Notes: a model not told the origin generated them from the sequence alone. 64,000 nt of DNA from Aeromonas enteropelogenes (GCF_000819845.1 NZ_CDCG01000040.1:93287-157286), one strand, 5' to 3'. Counted from the stretch's first letter, positions 38,047 through 47,286 are shown. Program-made: numbers and translations.

Positions 38047-38682
38047 ATGGCGGCAATTGACGTCTCTTTATATCTGAAGTTTTTTGTCGGTTTGTTTGCG
38101 ATCATCAACCCGCTTGGTCTGTTGCCGGTGTTTGTCAGTCTGACCAGTCACCATACCCCGGCCGAAAGAATGAAGACCAACACGACCGCCAATATCGCCG
38201 TGATGGTGATCCTGTTGGTCTCCATGACCATGGGGCAGCTGATCCTGGACGGTTTTGGTATTTCGCTGGCGTCGTTTCGCATCGCCGGCGGTTCGCTTAT
38301 CACCCTGATCGCCTGGTCCATGCTGCAAGGCAAGCTGGGTGAGGTGAAGCACAACAAGCAGGAGAAAGGGGAGTTGGCGGTGCGCGAATCCATCGCGGTC
38401 GTGCCGCTGGCGCTGCCACTGATGGCGGGACCGGGGGCCATCTCGTCGGTCATCGTCTACGCCAGCCAGAGCCACTGGCAGCAGATGCTCGGCATGTCGC
38501 TGGTGGTGGTGGTGTTCTCGTTCTGCTCCTGGCTAATCTTTCGCGCCGCCCCCCTGCTGTTCAAGATCATGGGCAATACCGGCATCAACGTGGTGACCCG
38601 TATCATGGGTCTTATCATGATGTCGCTGGGTATCGAGATCATGGTGGCCGGGATCAAGGGTGTCTTCCCCAGCCTGATGTGA
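38047..38682 (+). CDS. ychE: MarC family inner-membrane protein
   Basis: A 211-residue MarC/YchE/YhgN-type membrane protein with six hydrophobic segments. Family motifs are FAIINPLGLLPVFVSLT near the start and PLALPLMAGPGAISSVI around residues 118-134. Its function is unknown; MarC was once tied to multidrug resistance but that was withdrawn. AAGGGG precedes the ATG. The order adhE (divergent)-ychE-oppABCDF equals that of E. coli, which supports the name. Confidence 0.9.
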   Translation: MAAIDVSLYLKFFVGLFAIINPLGLLPVFVSLTSHHTPAERMKTNTTANIAVMVILLVSMTMGQLILDGFGISLASFRIAGGSLITLIAWSMLQGKLGEVKHNKQEKGELAVRESIAVVPLALPLMAGPGAISSVIVYASQSHWQQMLGMSLVVVVFSFCSWLIFRAAPLLFKIMGNTGINVVTRIMGLIMMSLGIEIMVAGIKGVFPSLM

Positions 38683-38699
38683 GCCAGATCCGTTTTATG

Positions 38700-38727
38700 A
38701 AAGCCGGTCCTCGTGACCGGCTTTTTA
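38700..38727 (+). terminator. Terminator after ychE
   Basis: AAGCCGGTC pairs with GACCGGCTT, followed by TTT, separating ychE from the opp operon. Confidence 0.88.
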
Positions 38728-38962
38728 TTGGTTGCTTTTTGAATGCCATTTTCTAGAATCGAGCGATTTGTATAAAAAAGCGTCGGTTACGGGGCGTTTA
38801 AATACTGAAATTCTTGTCAAAAGCTGTTTTTTTGACCATGGATGGCCGTTGCTCCTGATAATATCTATTGCATCATCACAATAAGCAGGGAATTATGCTG
38901 GGAGCGGGTTGTTACCCCGTCATTGAAAAAATTGCATGGAATGTTCTTGTTGGAGTATGGAA

Positions 38963-40582
38963 ATGACTCATAAAAAAACAATGATTAACACCCTCCTGGT
39001 GGCCGCGCTGTTTGGTGGCGCCACAATGGCACAAGCCGCCGATGTACCCGCCGGTACCAAGCTGGCCGAGGTGCAGCAGCTGGTCAAAGGCAATGGCTCC
39101 GAGCCCGCCACCCTGGACCCGCACAAGACCGAAGGAACGGTCGAATCCAATATCCTGCGCGATCTGTTCGAAGGTCTGGTCGCCTCCGGTCCCAAGGGCG
39201 AAGTGCTGCCCGGCGTGGCCGAGTCCTGGGAAACCGCGGACAACAAGAAATATGTGTTCCACCTGCGTAAAGACGCCAAGTGGTCCAACGGTGATCCGGT
39301 CACCGCTCACGATTTCGAATTTGCTTTCAAGCGTGCCGTCGACCCCAAAACCGCCTCTCCCTACTCCTGGTATCTGGAGATCCCGACTATCGTCAACGCC
39401 TCCGACATCATCGCTGGCAAGAAGCCTGCCGACACCCTGGGTGTGAAGGCGGTCGATGACTATACCTTCGAGGTGCAACTGGAGAAGGCGATCCCTTACT
39501 TTGTCAGCATGCTCTCCCACACCACCACCTACCCGGTGCCGAAGAAAGTGGTCGAGAAGTTTGGTGACAAGTGGACCCAGCCCGGCAACATGGTGTCCAA
39601 CGGTGCCTATGTGCTGAAAGACTGGGTGGTCAACGAGCGCGTCGATGTGGAGCGCAACAAAAACTACTGGAACGACGCCAAGACCGTCATCAACAAGGTG
39701 ACCTATCTGCCGATCCAGTCCACCAACGCCGAGTTGAACCGCTACCTGGCCGGTGAAGTGGACATGACCTACCAGATGCCCATCGAGCGCTTCAAGCAGA
39801 TGAAGAAAGAGAAGCCGGACGAGCTGAAAGTGACCGGTTATGTGGGCACCTACTACTACCAGTACAACGTCAAGCGCAAGCCGTTTGACGATGTGCGCGT
39901 GCGTACCGCGCTCTCCTACGCCATCGATCGCAACGTGATCGCCGACAAGGTGATGGGCCAGGGCCAGACCCCGGGTTACACCCTGGTGCCTGATTTCGTG
40001 GACGGCTTCAAGCCGGTGGCGCCCGAGTGGTCCAAGATGACCCAGGCCGAGCGCGATGCCAAGGCGAAAGCCTTGCTGGCCGAAGCCGGTTTCGATGCCA
40101 GCAAGCCGCTGAAGTTCGAGCTGCTCTACAACACCGACGACAACCACAAAAAAGTGGCTGTGGCCGTCGCCTCCATGTGGAAGAAGCTTGGCGTGCAGGT
40201 GAGCCTGGTCAACCAAGAGTGGAAAACCTACCTCGAGACCAAGAAACAGGGTCAGTTTGACGTGGGCCGTGCCGGCTGGATCGCCGACTACAACGAAGCC
40301 TCCTCCATGCTGGATCTGATGCAGACCACCCATGGCAACAACGACGGCAAATATTCCAACCCGGCGTTTGACAAGCTGATGAGCGAGTCCCGCGATCAGG
40401 TGGATGTGGAAGCCCGCAACAAGCTCTATGTCCAGGCCGAAGAGATCCTGGCCAAGGACATGCCGATCGCCCCCATCTACCAGTACGTGACTGCCCGCAT
40501 GGTGAAACCCTATGTGGGTGGCTACCCGGCCAACCCGCTGGACAACCTCTACAGCAAGGACATGTACATCGTCGCCCACTGA
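38963..40582 (+). CDS. oppA: Oligopeptide-binding periplasmic protein OppA
   Basis: A 539-residue solute-binding protein of the SBP_bac_5 family that delivers oligopeptides to OppBCDF for nutrition and murein-peptide recycling. The signal peptide is THKKTMINTLLVAALFGGA with cleavage after AQA. The mature start and motifs GNGSEPATLDPHKTEGTVES and NGDPVTAHDFEFAFKRAVDP are typical. I chose the ATG at 38963, preceded by TTGGAG; the in-frame ATG nine codons earlier would spoil the signal peptide. A 280-base AT-rich leader precedes it and a hairpin separates it from oppB, allowing higher oppA expression. Confidence 0.96.
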   Translation: MTHKKTMINTLLVAALFGGATMAQAADVPAGTKLAEVQQLVKGNGSEPATLDPHKTEGTVESNILRDLFEGLVASGPKGEVLPGVAESWETADNKKYVFHLRKDAKWSNGDPVTAHDFEFAFKRAVDPKTASPYSWYLEIPTIVNASDIIAGKKPADTLGVKAVDDYTFEVQLEKAIPYFVSMLSHTTTYPVPKKVVEKFGDKWTQPGNMVSNGAYVLKDWVVNERVDVERNKNYWNDAKTVINKVTYLPIQSTNAELNRYLAGEVDMTYQMPIERFKQMKKEKPDELKVTGYVGTYYYQYNVKRKPFDDVRVRTALSYAIDRNVIADKVMGQGQTPGYTLVPDFVDGFKPVAPEWSKMTQAERDAKAKALLAEAGFDASKPLKFELLYNTDDNHKKVAVAVASMWKKLGVQVSLVNQEWKTYLETKKQGQFDVGRAGWIADYNEASSMLDLMQTTHGNNDGKYSNPAFDKLMSESRDQVDVEARNKLYVQAEEILAKDMPIAPIYQYVTARMVKPYVGGYPANPLDNLYSKDMYIVAH

Positions 40583-40614
40583 TGATGTAAAGCAACAAGT
40601 CGCATAACAAGCAG

Positions 40615-40638
40615 GGCCCGCCAGACGGCGGGCCTTTA
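40615..40638 (+). terminator. Attenuating hairpin between oppA and oppB
   Basis: GGCCCGCC pairs perfectly with GGCGGGCC around AGAC, then TTTATT. It probably lets only part of the transcripts pass into oppBCDF, so binding protein exceeds membrane components. Confidence 0.8.
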
Positions 40639-40683
40639 TTACAATCGCGACCCTTTGGAAGCAGTACAGGACAGGAATTGTCT

Positions 40684-41604
40684 ATGTTGAAATTTATTCT
40701 AAAACGTCTACTGGAAGCGATCCCGACTCTGCTGGTCTTGATCACCGTCTCCTTCTTCATGATGCGTTTCGCCCCGGGTAACCCCTTCACCAGCGAACGC
40801 TCGCTCCCCCCCGAAGTCATTGCCAATATCGAAGCCAAGTACGGCCTCGACAAGCCCATCGGCATGCAATACCTCACCTACTTGGGCAACTTGGTACAAG
40901 GTGATCTGGGGCCCTCTTTCAAATACAAGGACTTCACCGTTAACGATCTGGTGAGCCAGGCCCTGCCGGTCTCGGCCAAGATAGGCTCCTTCGCCTTTCT
41001 GTTCGCGGTGACACTGGGGGTGACGTTCGGCACTATAGCGGCCTTGAAACAGAACACTATTATCGATTATCTGCTGATGTCGTCGGCCATGGCGGGGGTG
41101 GTGATACCCGGCTTTGTGCTGGCGCCGCTGCTGGTGCTCTTCTTCAGTATCTATCTGGGCTGGTTCCCGGCCGGTGGCTGGCAGGGGGGCGGCATCCAGT
41201 TCATGGTGCTGCCGGTGTTCGGCATGATGATGTACTACATCTCGGCCATCTCGCGCATCATGCGAGGCAGCATGATCGAGACCATGAACTCCAACTTCAT
41301 CCGCACCGCTCGCGCCAAGGGCTTGCCCCTGCGCCACATCATCCTCAAACACGCCCTGCGCCCGGCCATGCTGCCGGTGGTCTCCTACCTGGGGCCGGCG
41401 TTTGTGGGCATCATTACGGGCTCAGTGGTGATCGAGACCATCTTCGGCCTGCCGGGGATAGGTCAGTTGTTCGTCAACGGAGCGCTGAACCGTGACTACT
41501 CCATGGTGCTCGGCCTGACCATTCTGGTCGGTGCCCTCACCATCACCTTTAACGCCGTGGTCGATATTCTCTATGCCTTTATCGATCCGAAGATCCGTTA
41601 TTAA
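40684..41604 (+). CDS. oppB: Oligopeptide ABC transporter permease OppB
   Basis: A 306-residue inner-membrane permease, equal in length to E. coli OppB. It has six hydrophobic helices and the EAA loop TARAKGLPLRHIILKHALRP (about 200-220). The ATG at 40684 has AGGA seven bases upstream; a TTG two codons earlier is too close to it. It pairs with OppC. Confidence 0.95.
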   Translation: MLKFILKRLLEAIPTLLVLITVSFFMMRFAPGNPFTSERSLPPEVIANIEAKYGLDKPIGMQYLTYLGNLVQGDLGPSFKYKDFTVNDLVSQALPVSAKIGSFAFLFAVTLGVTFGTIAALKQNTIIDYLLMSSAMAGVVIPGFVLAPLLVLFFSIYLGWFPAGGWQGGGIQFMVLPVFGMMMYYISAISRIMRGSMIETMNSNFIRTARAKGLPLRHIILKHALRPAMLPVVSYLGPAFVGIITGSVVIETIFGLPGIGQLFVNGALNRDYSMVLGLTILVGALTITFNAVVDILYAFIDPKIRY

Positions 41605-41618
41605 TCAGGGAGTAGACC

Positions 41619-42530
41619 ATGGTTGTTTCAACTGAAAAACGCGAGGCCGTCGAGGCGTTCGCCCAGAAAGTGGACGTGGTGGAAGGGCGTTCCCTGTGGA
41701 AGGATGCCCGCCGCCGTTTCCTGCGCAACAAGGCGGCGCTCACCAGCCTCATCATCCTGAGCCTGATTGGCCTGGCGGTGATCTTCGGGCCGCACCTGTC
41801 CCAATACACCTTCGACGATCCGGACTGGGGCGCCATGCAGACCGGTCCTGACATGGAGGCGGGTCACTACTTTGGCACCGACAGCCTGGGGCGCGATCTG
41901 TTTGTGCGTACCCTGCTCGGCGGGCGCATCTCGCTGATGGTCGGCATCATGGGGGCCATGGTGGCCGTCATTATCGGCACCCTCTATGGCGCCGCCTCCG
42001 GTTTTATCGGCGGTCGCGTCGACAGCCTGATGATGCGGGTACTCGAGATCCTCAACGCCTTCCCCTTCATGTTCTTCGTGATCATGCTGGTGACCTTCTT
42101 CGGCCGCAATCTGGCACTTATCTTTATCGCCATCGGGGCGGTGAGCTGGCTCGACATGGCGCGGATCGTCCGTGGCCAGACCCTGAGCCTCAAGAGCAAG
42201 GAGTTCATCGAGGCGGCCCATGTCTGCGGCGTCTCCAAGTGGAAGATCATCACCCGCCACATAGTGCCAAACGTGCTCGGCATCGTGGCGGTCTACGCTA
42301 CCCTGCTGGTGCCGGGGATGATCATGTTTGAATCCTTCCTGAGCTTCCTGGGCCTCGGTGTCCAGGAGCCCATGACCAGCTGGGGTGCCCTGCTGGATGA
42401 AGGCTCCAAGTCGATGGAAGTGGCCATCTGGCAACTCCTGTTCCCCGCCGGTTTCATGGTGGTGACCCTGTTCTGTTTCAATTTCCTCGGGGATGGTCTG
42501 CGTGACGCCCTCGATCCGAAGGATCGCTAA
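41619..42530 (+). CDS. oppC: Oligopeptide ABC transporter permease OppC
   Basis: A 303-residue permease with the long OppC N-terminus (VEGRSLWKDARRRFLRNKAA), the GTDSLGRDLFVRTLLGGRIS motif (about 87-106) and the EAA loop near EAAHVCGVSKWKIITRHIVP. AGGGAG precedes the ATG. It partners with OppB; the gap to oppB is 14 bases. Confidence 0.95.
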   Translation: MVVSTEKREAVEAFAQKVDVVEGRSLWKDARRRFLRNKAALTSLIILSLIGLAVIFGPHLSQYTFDDPDWGAMQTGPDMEAGHYFGTDSLGRDLFVRTLLGGRISLMVGIMGAMVAVIIGTLYGAASGFIGGRVDSLMMRVLEILNAFPFMFFVIMLVTFFGRNLALIFIAIGAVSWLDMARIVRGQTLSLKSKEFIEAAHVCGVSKWKIITRHIVPNVLGIVAVYATLLVPGMIMFESFLSFLGLGVQEPMTSWGALLDEGSKSMEVAIWQLLFPAGFMVVTLFCFNFLGDGLRDALDPKDR

Positions 42531-42647
42531 AAAAAGCGCCGAAGGAGCGCTGAGAAAATGGCGAGAGAGCGCCAAGACAGCGGCTAATACGCTGGCAGCG
42601 CACCGGATCGACAGGAATACGTCACGAAAGATCGATAAGGAGTTTTT

Positions 42648-43628
42648 ATGAAGTTACTGGATGTAAAAGATCTGCGGGTCGAGTTCAAGACCCCGGACGG
42701 CAATGTGGTGGCGGTCAACGACCTCAACTTTTCACTGGCGGCGGGCGAGACCCTGGGCATCGTCGGCGAGTCCGGCTCGGGCAAATCACAGACCGCGTTT
42801 GCCATCATGGGGCTGCTCGCCAAGAACGGCGTCATCACAGGCTCCGCCAAGTTTCAGGGCGACGAGATCCTCAACCTGCCGGAGGCCAAGCTCAACAAGA
42901 TCCGCGCCGAGAAGATCGCCATGATCTTCCAGGACCCCATGACCTCGCTGAACCCCTACATGAAGGTGCAGGATCAGTTGATGGAAGTGCTGATGCTGCA
43001 CAAGGGGGTGAGCAAGGCCGAGGCGTTTGAAGAGTCGGTGCGCATGCTGGATGCGGTGAAGATCCCAGAGGCGCGCAAGCGCATGGGCATGTACCCGCAC
43101 GAGTTCTCCGGCGGCATGCGCCAGCGGGTGATGATCGCCATGGCTCTCTTGTGCCGGCCCCAGCTGCTTATCGCCGACGAGCCGACCACGGCGCTCGACG
43201 TGACGGTGCAGGCCCAGATCATGACTCTGATGAACGAACTCAAGCGCGAGTTCAACACCGCCATCATCATGATCACCCACGATCTGGGGGTAGTTGCCGG
43301 CATCTGTGACAAGGTGCTGGTGATGTATGCCGGTCGCACCATGGAGTACGGCAAGGTGGACGATATCTTCTATCGCCCGAGCCACCCCTATACCGAAGGT
43401 CTGCTGCGCGCCATTCCCCGCCTCGATACCGAAGGGGAGGAGCTGCCCACCATCCCGGGCAATCCGCCCAACCTGCTGCGTCTGCCCACCGGCTGCCCCT
43501 TCCAGGAGCGCTGCCACCGGGTGAGCGAGATTTGCGGCCAGCAATCTCCCATCCTGACCCCGTTCAACAACGGGCGGGAGCGGGCTTGCCACTGGGTTTC
43601 GGATGCCATCATCAAGGGAGTGAACTAA
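42648..43628 (+). CDS. oppD: Oligopeptide ABC transporter ATPase OppD
   Basis: A 326-residue ABC ATPase: Walker [15 protein letters not shown], signature [16 protein letters not shown], Walker [14 protein letters not shown], and the C-terminal oligopeptide/dipeptide domain with four cysteines ([16 protein letters not shown] and RACHW) that hold an Fe-S cluster in related OppD/DppD proteins. The upstream 117-base gap contains a short hairpin; AAGGAG precedes the ATG. Confidence 0.95.
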   Translation: MKLLDVKDLRVEFKTPDGNVVAVNDLNFSLAAGETLGIVGESGSGKSQTAFAIMGLLAKNGVITGSAKFQGDEILNLPEAKLNKIRAEKIAMIFQDPMTSLNPYMKVQDQLMEVLMLHKGVSKAEAFEESVRMLDAVKIPEARKRMGMYPHEFSGGMRQRVMIAMALLCRPQLLIADEPTTALDVTVQAQIMTLMNELKREFNTAIIMITHDLGVVAGICDKVLVMYAGRTMEYGKVDDIFYRPSHPYTEGLLRAIPRLDTEGEELPTIPGNPPNLLRLPTGCPFQERCHRVSEICGQQSPILTPFNNGRERACHWVSDAIIKGVN

Positions 43629-44624
43629 ATGGGTACTGACAAGAAACTGCTGCTGGAAGTGTCCGACCTCAAGGTTCACTTCAGCATCAAGAGCGGCAAG
43701 GCATGGCCCTGGGCCAAACCCTCGGCCCTGAAGGCGGTGGACGGAGTGACCCTGCGCCTGTACGAGGGGGAGACCCTGGGGGTGGTTGGGGAGTCGGGCT
43801 GCGGCAAGTCCACCTTCGCTCGCGCCATCATCGGCCTGGTGCCGGCCACCGACGGCAAGGTGGTGTGGCTTGGCAACGATCTGACCAAGCTCGACCAGAA
43901 GGCGCTGCGGGAGAAGCGTAAAGAGATCCAGATGATCTTCCAGGACCCGCTGGCCTCCCTCAACCCGCGCATGACCATAGGCGACATCATCGCTGAACCC
44001 CTCATCACCTTTTATCCAAATCTTGCGAAGGAGGAGGTGAAGGAGCGGGTGCGCGCCATGATGAGTAAGGTGGGCCTGTTGCCAAACCTGGTAAACCGCT
44101 ATCCCCACGAGTTTTCCGGTGGCCAGTGCCAGCGCATCGGGATTGCCCGGGCCTTGATCCTGGAGCCCAAGATGATCATCTGTGACGAGCCGGTCTCGGC
44201 ACTCGACGTCTCGATCCAGGCCCAGGTGGTGAACCTGCTCAAATCCTTGCAAAAGGAGATGGGACTGTCGCTCATCTTCATCGCCCACGATCTGTCGGTG
44301 GTCAAACATATCTCGGATCGGGTGCTGGTGATGTATCTGGGCAACGCGGTTGAGCTGGGAACCCGCAAGGAGATCTTCGCCAATCCGCTGCACCCTTACA
44401 CCAAGGCACTGATGTCGGCGGTGCCCGTCCCGGACCCGGATCTGGAGCGCAGCAAGACCATTCAGATCCTGGAGGGGGATCTGCCGTCGCCCATGAACCC
44501 GCCGTCCGGCTGTGTGTTCCGCACCCGCTGCCCGGTGGCGGGCCCCGAATGTGCCAAGACCCGTCCCCAGCTTGAAGGTAATTTTGACCACGCGGTCTCC
44601 TGCCTCAAGGTGGATCCGCTCTGA
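43629..44624 (+). CDS. oppF: Oligopeptide ABC transporter ATPase OppF
   Basis: A 331-residue ABC ATPase paired with OppD. Walker A is GESGCGKSTFARAI, the signature is EFSGGQCQRIGIARAL, and Walker B is MIICDEPVSALDV. The C-terminal cysteine motif GCVFRTRCPVAGPEC is present. The start codon follows the oppD stop without any gap. It ends the opp operon at a strong terminator. Confidence 0.95.
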   Translation: MGTDKKLLLEVSDLKVHFSIKSGKAWPWAKPSALKAVDGVTLRLYEGETLGVVGESGCGKSTFARAIIGLVPATDGKVVWLGNDLTKLDQKALREKRKEIQMIFQDPLASLNPRMTIGDIIAEPLITFYPNLAKEEVKERVRAMMSKVGLLPNLVNRYPHEFSGGQCQRIGIARALILEPKMIICDEPVSALDVSIQAQVVNLLKSLQKEMGLSLIFIAHDLSVVKHISDRVLVMYLGNAVELGTRKEIFANPLHPYTKALMSAVPVPDPDLERSKTIQILEGDLPSPMNPPSGCVFRTRCPVAGPECAKTRPQLEGNFDHAVSCLKVDPL

Positions 44625-44639
44625 TTGGAGCATGAGAAG

Positions 44640-44671
44640 AGGGCGCCCATGTGGCGCCCTTTTTATTTTTT
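44640..44671 (+). terminator. Terminator of the opp operon
   Basis: AGGGCGCC pairs with GGCGCCCT, followed by a T-rich tail TTTTATTTTTT. Confidence 0.92.
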
Positions 44672-44730
44672 GTGTGGGGGTGAAGATGCCTCTTGGCGTT
44701 ACCTTTCGAGGCTGTTACTATCCGCCGCAA

Positions 44731-44839
44731 CAAGGGGAGTAACTTCTCGCCGGTTTGTCGTCATTACGGTGCACACCTTTTCCTGCAGTGCACCCGGCAG
44801 CCGGGCAGTCGATGCAAATTGGCTGTAAGTGAGACCTTG
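44731..44839 (+). ncRNA. yybP-ykoY family riboswitch (Mn2+-sensing)
   Basis: The 5' side reads CAAGGGGAGTAAC, the hallmark of the yybP-ykoY aptamer, and the 3' side reads GTGAGACCTTG, matching the conserved AGACCUU segment; CAAGG and CCTTG close the P1 stem. Between lie a hairpin with GGTGCAC/GTGCACC-type arms and a GGCAGCCGGGC element. This class senses manganese and controls MntP, Alx/TerC and P-type pumps. It lies upstream of a TerC-family gene, the expected partner. Confidence 0.85.
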
Positions 44840-44870
44840 CCGAGAGGCAAGGTGTATCTGCTCCAGACGC

Positions 44871-44906
44871 AAACCCACTGCCTCCCGGCCGTGGGTTTTG
44901 TCGTTT
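44871..44906 (+). terminator. Riboswitch expression-platform terminator
   Basis: AAACCCAC pairs with GTGGGTTTT and a T-rich run TTTTGTCGTTTT follows, ending just before the terC ribosome-binding site. A competing hairpin ACCTTGC/GGCAAGGT at 44834-44853 uses the 3' half of aptamer P1, so ligand binding could switch between the two folds. Confidence 0.7.
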
Positions 44907-44921
44907 TGGGGAGAAGTGAAC

Positions 44922-45866
44922 ATGGGTGAATGGTGGATGTGGACCGGTTTCTTCAGCATAGTGCTGGTCCTGTTATGGATTGACATTCGTTTTGTCGGCG
45001 GCGGCAAGGCACACAAGGTATCCCTCAAGGAGGCGGGTATCTGGTCCCTCGTCTGGGTGAGCGTGGCGCTCTTGTTCAACCTGGCCATCTGGCTCTGGCT
45101 GGATCACAGTGCCGGGCGCGAAATCGCCAACCAGAAGGGGCTGGAGTTTCTCACCGGCTACCTCATCGAGAAGGCGCTGGCGGTGGACAACGTCTTCGTC
45201 TGGCTGATGCTGTTCGGCTACTTTGCCATTCCGGCCGAGCTGCAGCGCCGGGTACTGCTCTACGGGGTACTGGGTGCCATCGTCATGCGCGCTGGCATGG
45301 TATTCGCGGGCAGCTGGCTCATCGAGCAGTTCCACTGGATCCTCTATCTGTTCGGCGCATTCTTGCTGCTGACCGGTGCCAAGATGCTGTGGGCGGCCGA
45401 CAAGGAGCCGGATCTCGAGAACAATGCCCTGCTCGGCTGGATGCGCCGCCGTTTCAAGGTGACCGAGACCCTGGAGGGGGAGCACTTCTTCGTCTGGCGT
45501 GATGGCGTGCGCTACGCGACGCCCTTGCTGCTTATCCTGGTGCTGGTGGAGGTGAGCGATCTTATCTTCGCGGTGGACAGCATCCCGGCCATCTTTGCGG
45601 TGACCACGGATCCCTTCATCGTGCTCACCTCCAACATCTTTGCCATCATGGGGCTGCGCGCCATGTATTTCCTGCTGGCCGGTGTCGCCGAGCGCTTCGC
45701 CCTGCTCAAATATGGCCTGGCGCTGATCCTGATGTTTATCGGGGTCAAGATGCTGCTGCTGGATGTGTTCAAGATCCCGACCGGTATTGCGCTGGGTGTC
45801 GTGGCCCTGATCCTGCTGGCTTCCATGGGACTGAGTCTCTGGGTGACTCGTAAAAAGACCGCTTGA
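44922..45866 (+). CDS. TerC/Alx family membrane protein, probable Mn2+ exporter
   Basis: A 314-residue TerC-family protein, close to E. coli Alx (321). It has about nine hydrophobic helices and the family acidic motifs EKALAVDNVFVWLMLFGYFA (about 86-105) and LVEVSDLIFAVDSIPAIFAV (about 207-226), whose Asp/Glu residues are thought to bind metal. GGGGAG stands before the ATG at 44922, right after the riboswitch terminator. Alx-type proteins have been tied to manganese efflux and alkaline pH; the riboswitch here argues for manganese. Confidence 0.92.
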   Translation: MGEWWMWTGFFSIVLVLLWIDIRFVGGGKAHKVSLKEAGIWSLVWVSVALLFNLAIWLWLDHSAGREIANQKGLEFLTGYLIEKALAVDNVFVWLMLFGYFAIPAELQRRVLLYGVLGAIVMRAGMVFAGSWLIEQFHWILYLFGAFLLLTGAKMLWAADKEPDLENNALLGWMRRRFKVTETLEGEHFFVWRDGVRYATPLLLILVLVEVSDLIFAVDSIPAIFAVTTDPFIVLTSNIFAIMGLRAMYFLLAGVAERFALLKYGLALILMFIGVKMLLLDVFKIPTGIALGVVALILLASMGLSLWVTRKKTA

Positions 45867-45892
45867 AGGCGCTGTAAATAATTTGGGGGGAT

Positions 45893-45997
45893 CTGTTCAA
45901 GATCCCCCTGAGTGGCATCGCACTGAGCGTAGTAGCGCTGATCCTGCTGGCTTCCATGGGGCTGAGCTTCTGGGTGACCCGTAAGAAGACGGCGTAA
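45893..45997 (+). pseudogene. Remnant of a second TerC C-terminus
   Basis: After the terC stop, one reading frame again encodes the TerC tail (FKIPLSGIALSVVALILLAS then MGLSFWVTRKKTA and a stop), against FKIPTGIALGVVALILLAS and MGLSLWVTRKKTA at the end of terC itself. About 34 codons survive, with no start codon or ribosome-binding site. It looks like the leftover of a tandem duplication or paralogue recombination. GGGGGATC/GATCCCCC at the junction (45886-45908) forms an 8-bp stem. Confidence 0.85.
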
Positions 45998-46021
45998 GGT
46001 ATATCAAAAGGCACAAGTAAA

Positions 46022-46047
46022 AAGGGCTCCCTAGGGAGCCCTTGTTT
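46022..46047. terminator. Bidirectional terminator between terC and racemase genes
   Basis: AAGGGCTCCC and GGGAGCCCTT are perfect complements, followed by GTTTT on the plus strand and A-tract complement on the other. Confidence 0.88.
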
Positions 46048-46059
46048 TAAGGTCGATGC

Positions 46060-47286
46060 TTACTGCTTGATCTTCTTGGGATTGGTGTAGCCCCAGACGG
46101 TGTACATGTCCGCCAGCAGGGCGCCGTTGTACTCCTCGAGATCCGCCTGTTTCACCTCGGCATCACCCTGGCGGCCAAACAGCACCACCTCATCACCGGG
46201 TTTGACCCCTTTCAGATCGGTCACGTCCACCATGATGGTGTTCATGGAGGTCTTGCCGACGACCGGTACCTTCTGGCCCTGGATCAGTACATAGGCCTTG
46301 TTGCTGAGCGCACGGCGGTAGCCGTCGGAGTAACCCAGCGGCAGGTTGGCGAGCAGGGAGTCGCGCTTGAGGGTGAAGGTGCGGTCATAGCCGACGGTGT
46401 TGCCCGCCGGGTAGTGGTTGACGGAGGCAACCTGGGTCTTGAACGCCATCACCTTCTTGTACTCGGTGTAGGAGGGGATGGTGTCGCCATAGATGATGCC
46501 GCCCGGGCGCACCATGTCAAAGTAGGCTTCCGGCACTTCCAGGGTGGCGAAGGAGTTGGCGGCGTGGATGGTGAGCTTGCTGCGATCCAGTTTGCCGGCG
46601 TCGATCAGCCACTGGTAGTCCAGCTTGAACTGGGCCAGCCCCAGCTTGACGTCCTCTTTCTCTTCCACCGGGAAGTGAGTCATGATGCCGACCGGGGTGA
46701 TCCCTTTGAGCTTGAGCATGGCCAGCGCATCTTCCTTGGAATCGGCCAGACGCAGGTCGATGCCGTTGCGGCTCATGCCGGCGGAGTTGAGACCAATATG
46801 CACCGGAATGTTGGTGTTGTGGCGCTTGGCGATGTCGGCGATCCCCTGGGCACTGGCCAGGCTGCCAACCAGCTCTTCCATCTTGTAGGGCAGGGCCTGC
46901 TCAACCTCATCCGGGGTGGCGGCACGGACCCGCATCAGACGACCCTCGAAGCCCTTCTCGCGGGCCACGCGGGCCTCTTCGTTGCTGGCGATGCCGATGC
47001 AGGGGATGCCCGCCTTGACCACGGAGGGCACCAGCAGATCGATGCCGTGACCGTAGGCGTCGGCCTTCATGATGGCGCAGATCTGCGGGCCCTTGTCACC
47101 CAGGCGCTCTTTGAGGGTCTGGATGTTGTGCTCGAAGGCGGCCAGATCCACTTCCAGCCAGGCATTGGCGGCAGTCTGCTCCTGACCGTTGCGATGGTCA
47201 TTGGCAAGAGGGAGATAGGGGGCGGCGACGGCTTGACCAGCCAGCAGACCGAAGATCAGGGTAGCGAGTAGGGTTTTCTTGTGCAT
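46060..47286 (-). CDS. Periplasmic broad-spectrum amino-acid racemase
   Basis: A 408-residue PLP-dependent racemase of the alanine-racemase fold, with a signal peptide (MHKKTLLATLIFGLLAGQAVA). The PLP lysine lies in IMKADAYGHGID (about 73-84), and GLNSAGMSRNGID and PLGYSDGYRRAL are family motifs; the catalytic Tyr is in NTVGYDRTF. Export and a long N-terminal linker place it with the BsrV/Bar group of Vibrio and relatives, which make non-canonical D-amino acids for the cell wall and signalling. AAGGAA precedes the ATG. Housekeeping cytoplasmic Alr would lack the signal peptide. Confidence 0.9.
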   Translation of the reverse strand: MHKKTLLATLIFGLLAGQAVAAPYLPLANDHRNGQEQTAANAWLEVDLAAFEHNIQTLKERLGDKGPQICAIMKADAYGHGIDLLVPSVVKAGIPCIGIASNEEARVAREKGFEGRLMRVRAATPDEVEQALPYKMEELVGSLASAQGIADIAKRHNTNIPVHIGLNSAGMSRNGIDLRLADSKEDALAMLKLKGITPVGIMTHFPVEEKEDVKLGLAQFKLDYQWLIDAGKLDRSKLTIHAANSFATLEVPEAYFDMVRPGGIIYGDTIPSYTEYKKVMAFKTQVASVNHYPAGNTVGYDRTFTLKRDSLLANLPLGYSDGYRRALSNKAYVLIQGQKVPVVGKTSMNTIMVDVTDLKGVKPGDEVVLFGRQGDAEVKQADLEEYNGALLADMYTVWGYTNPKKIKQ

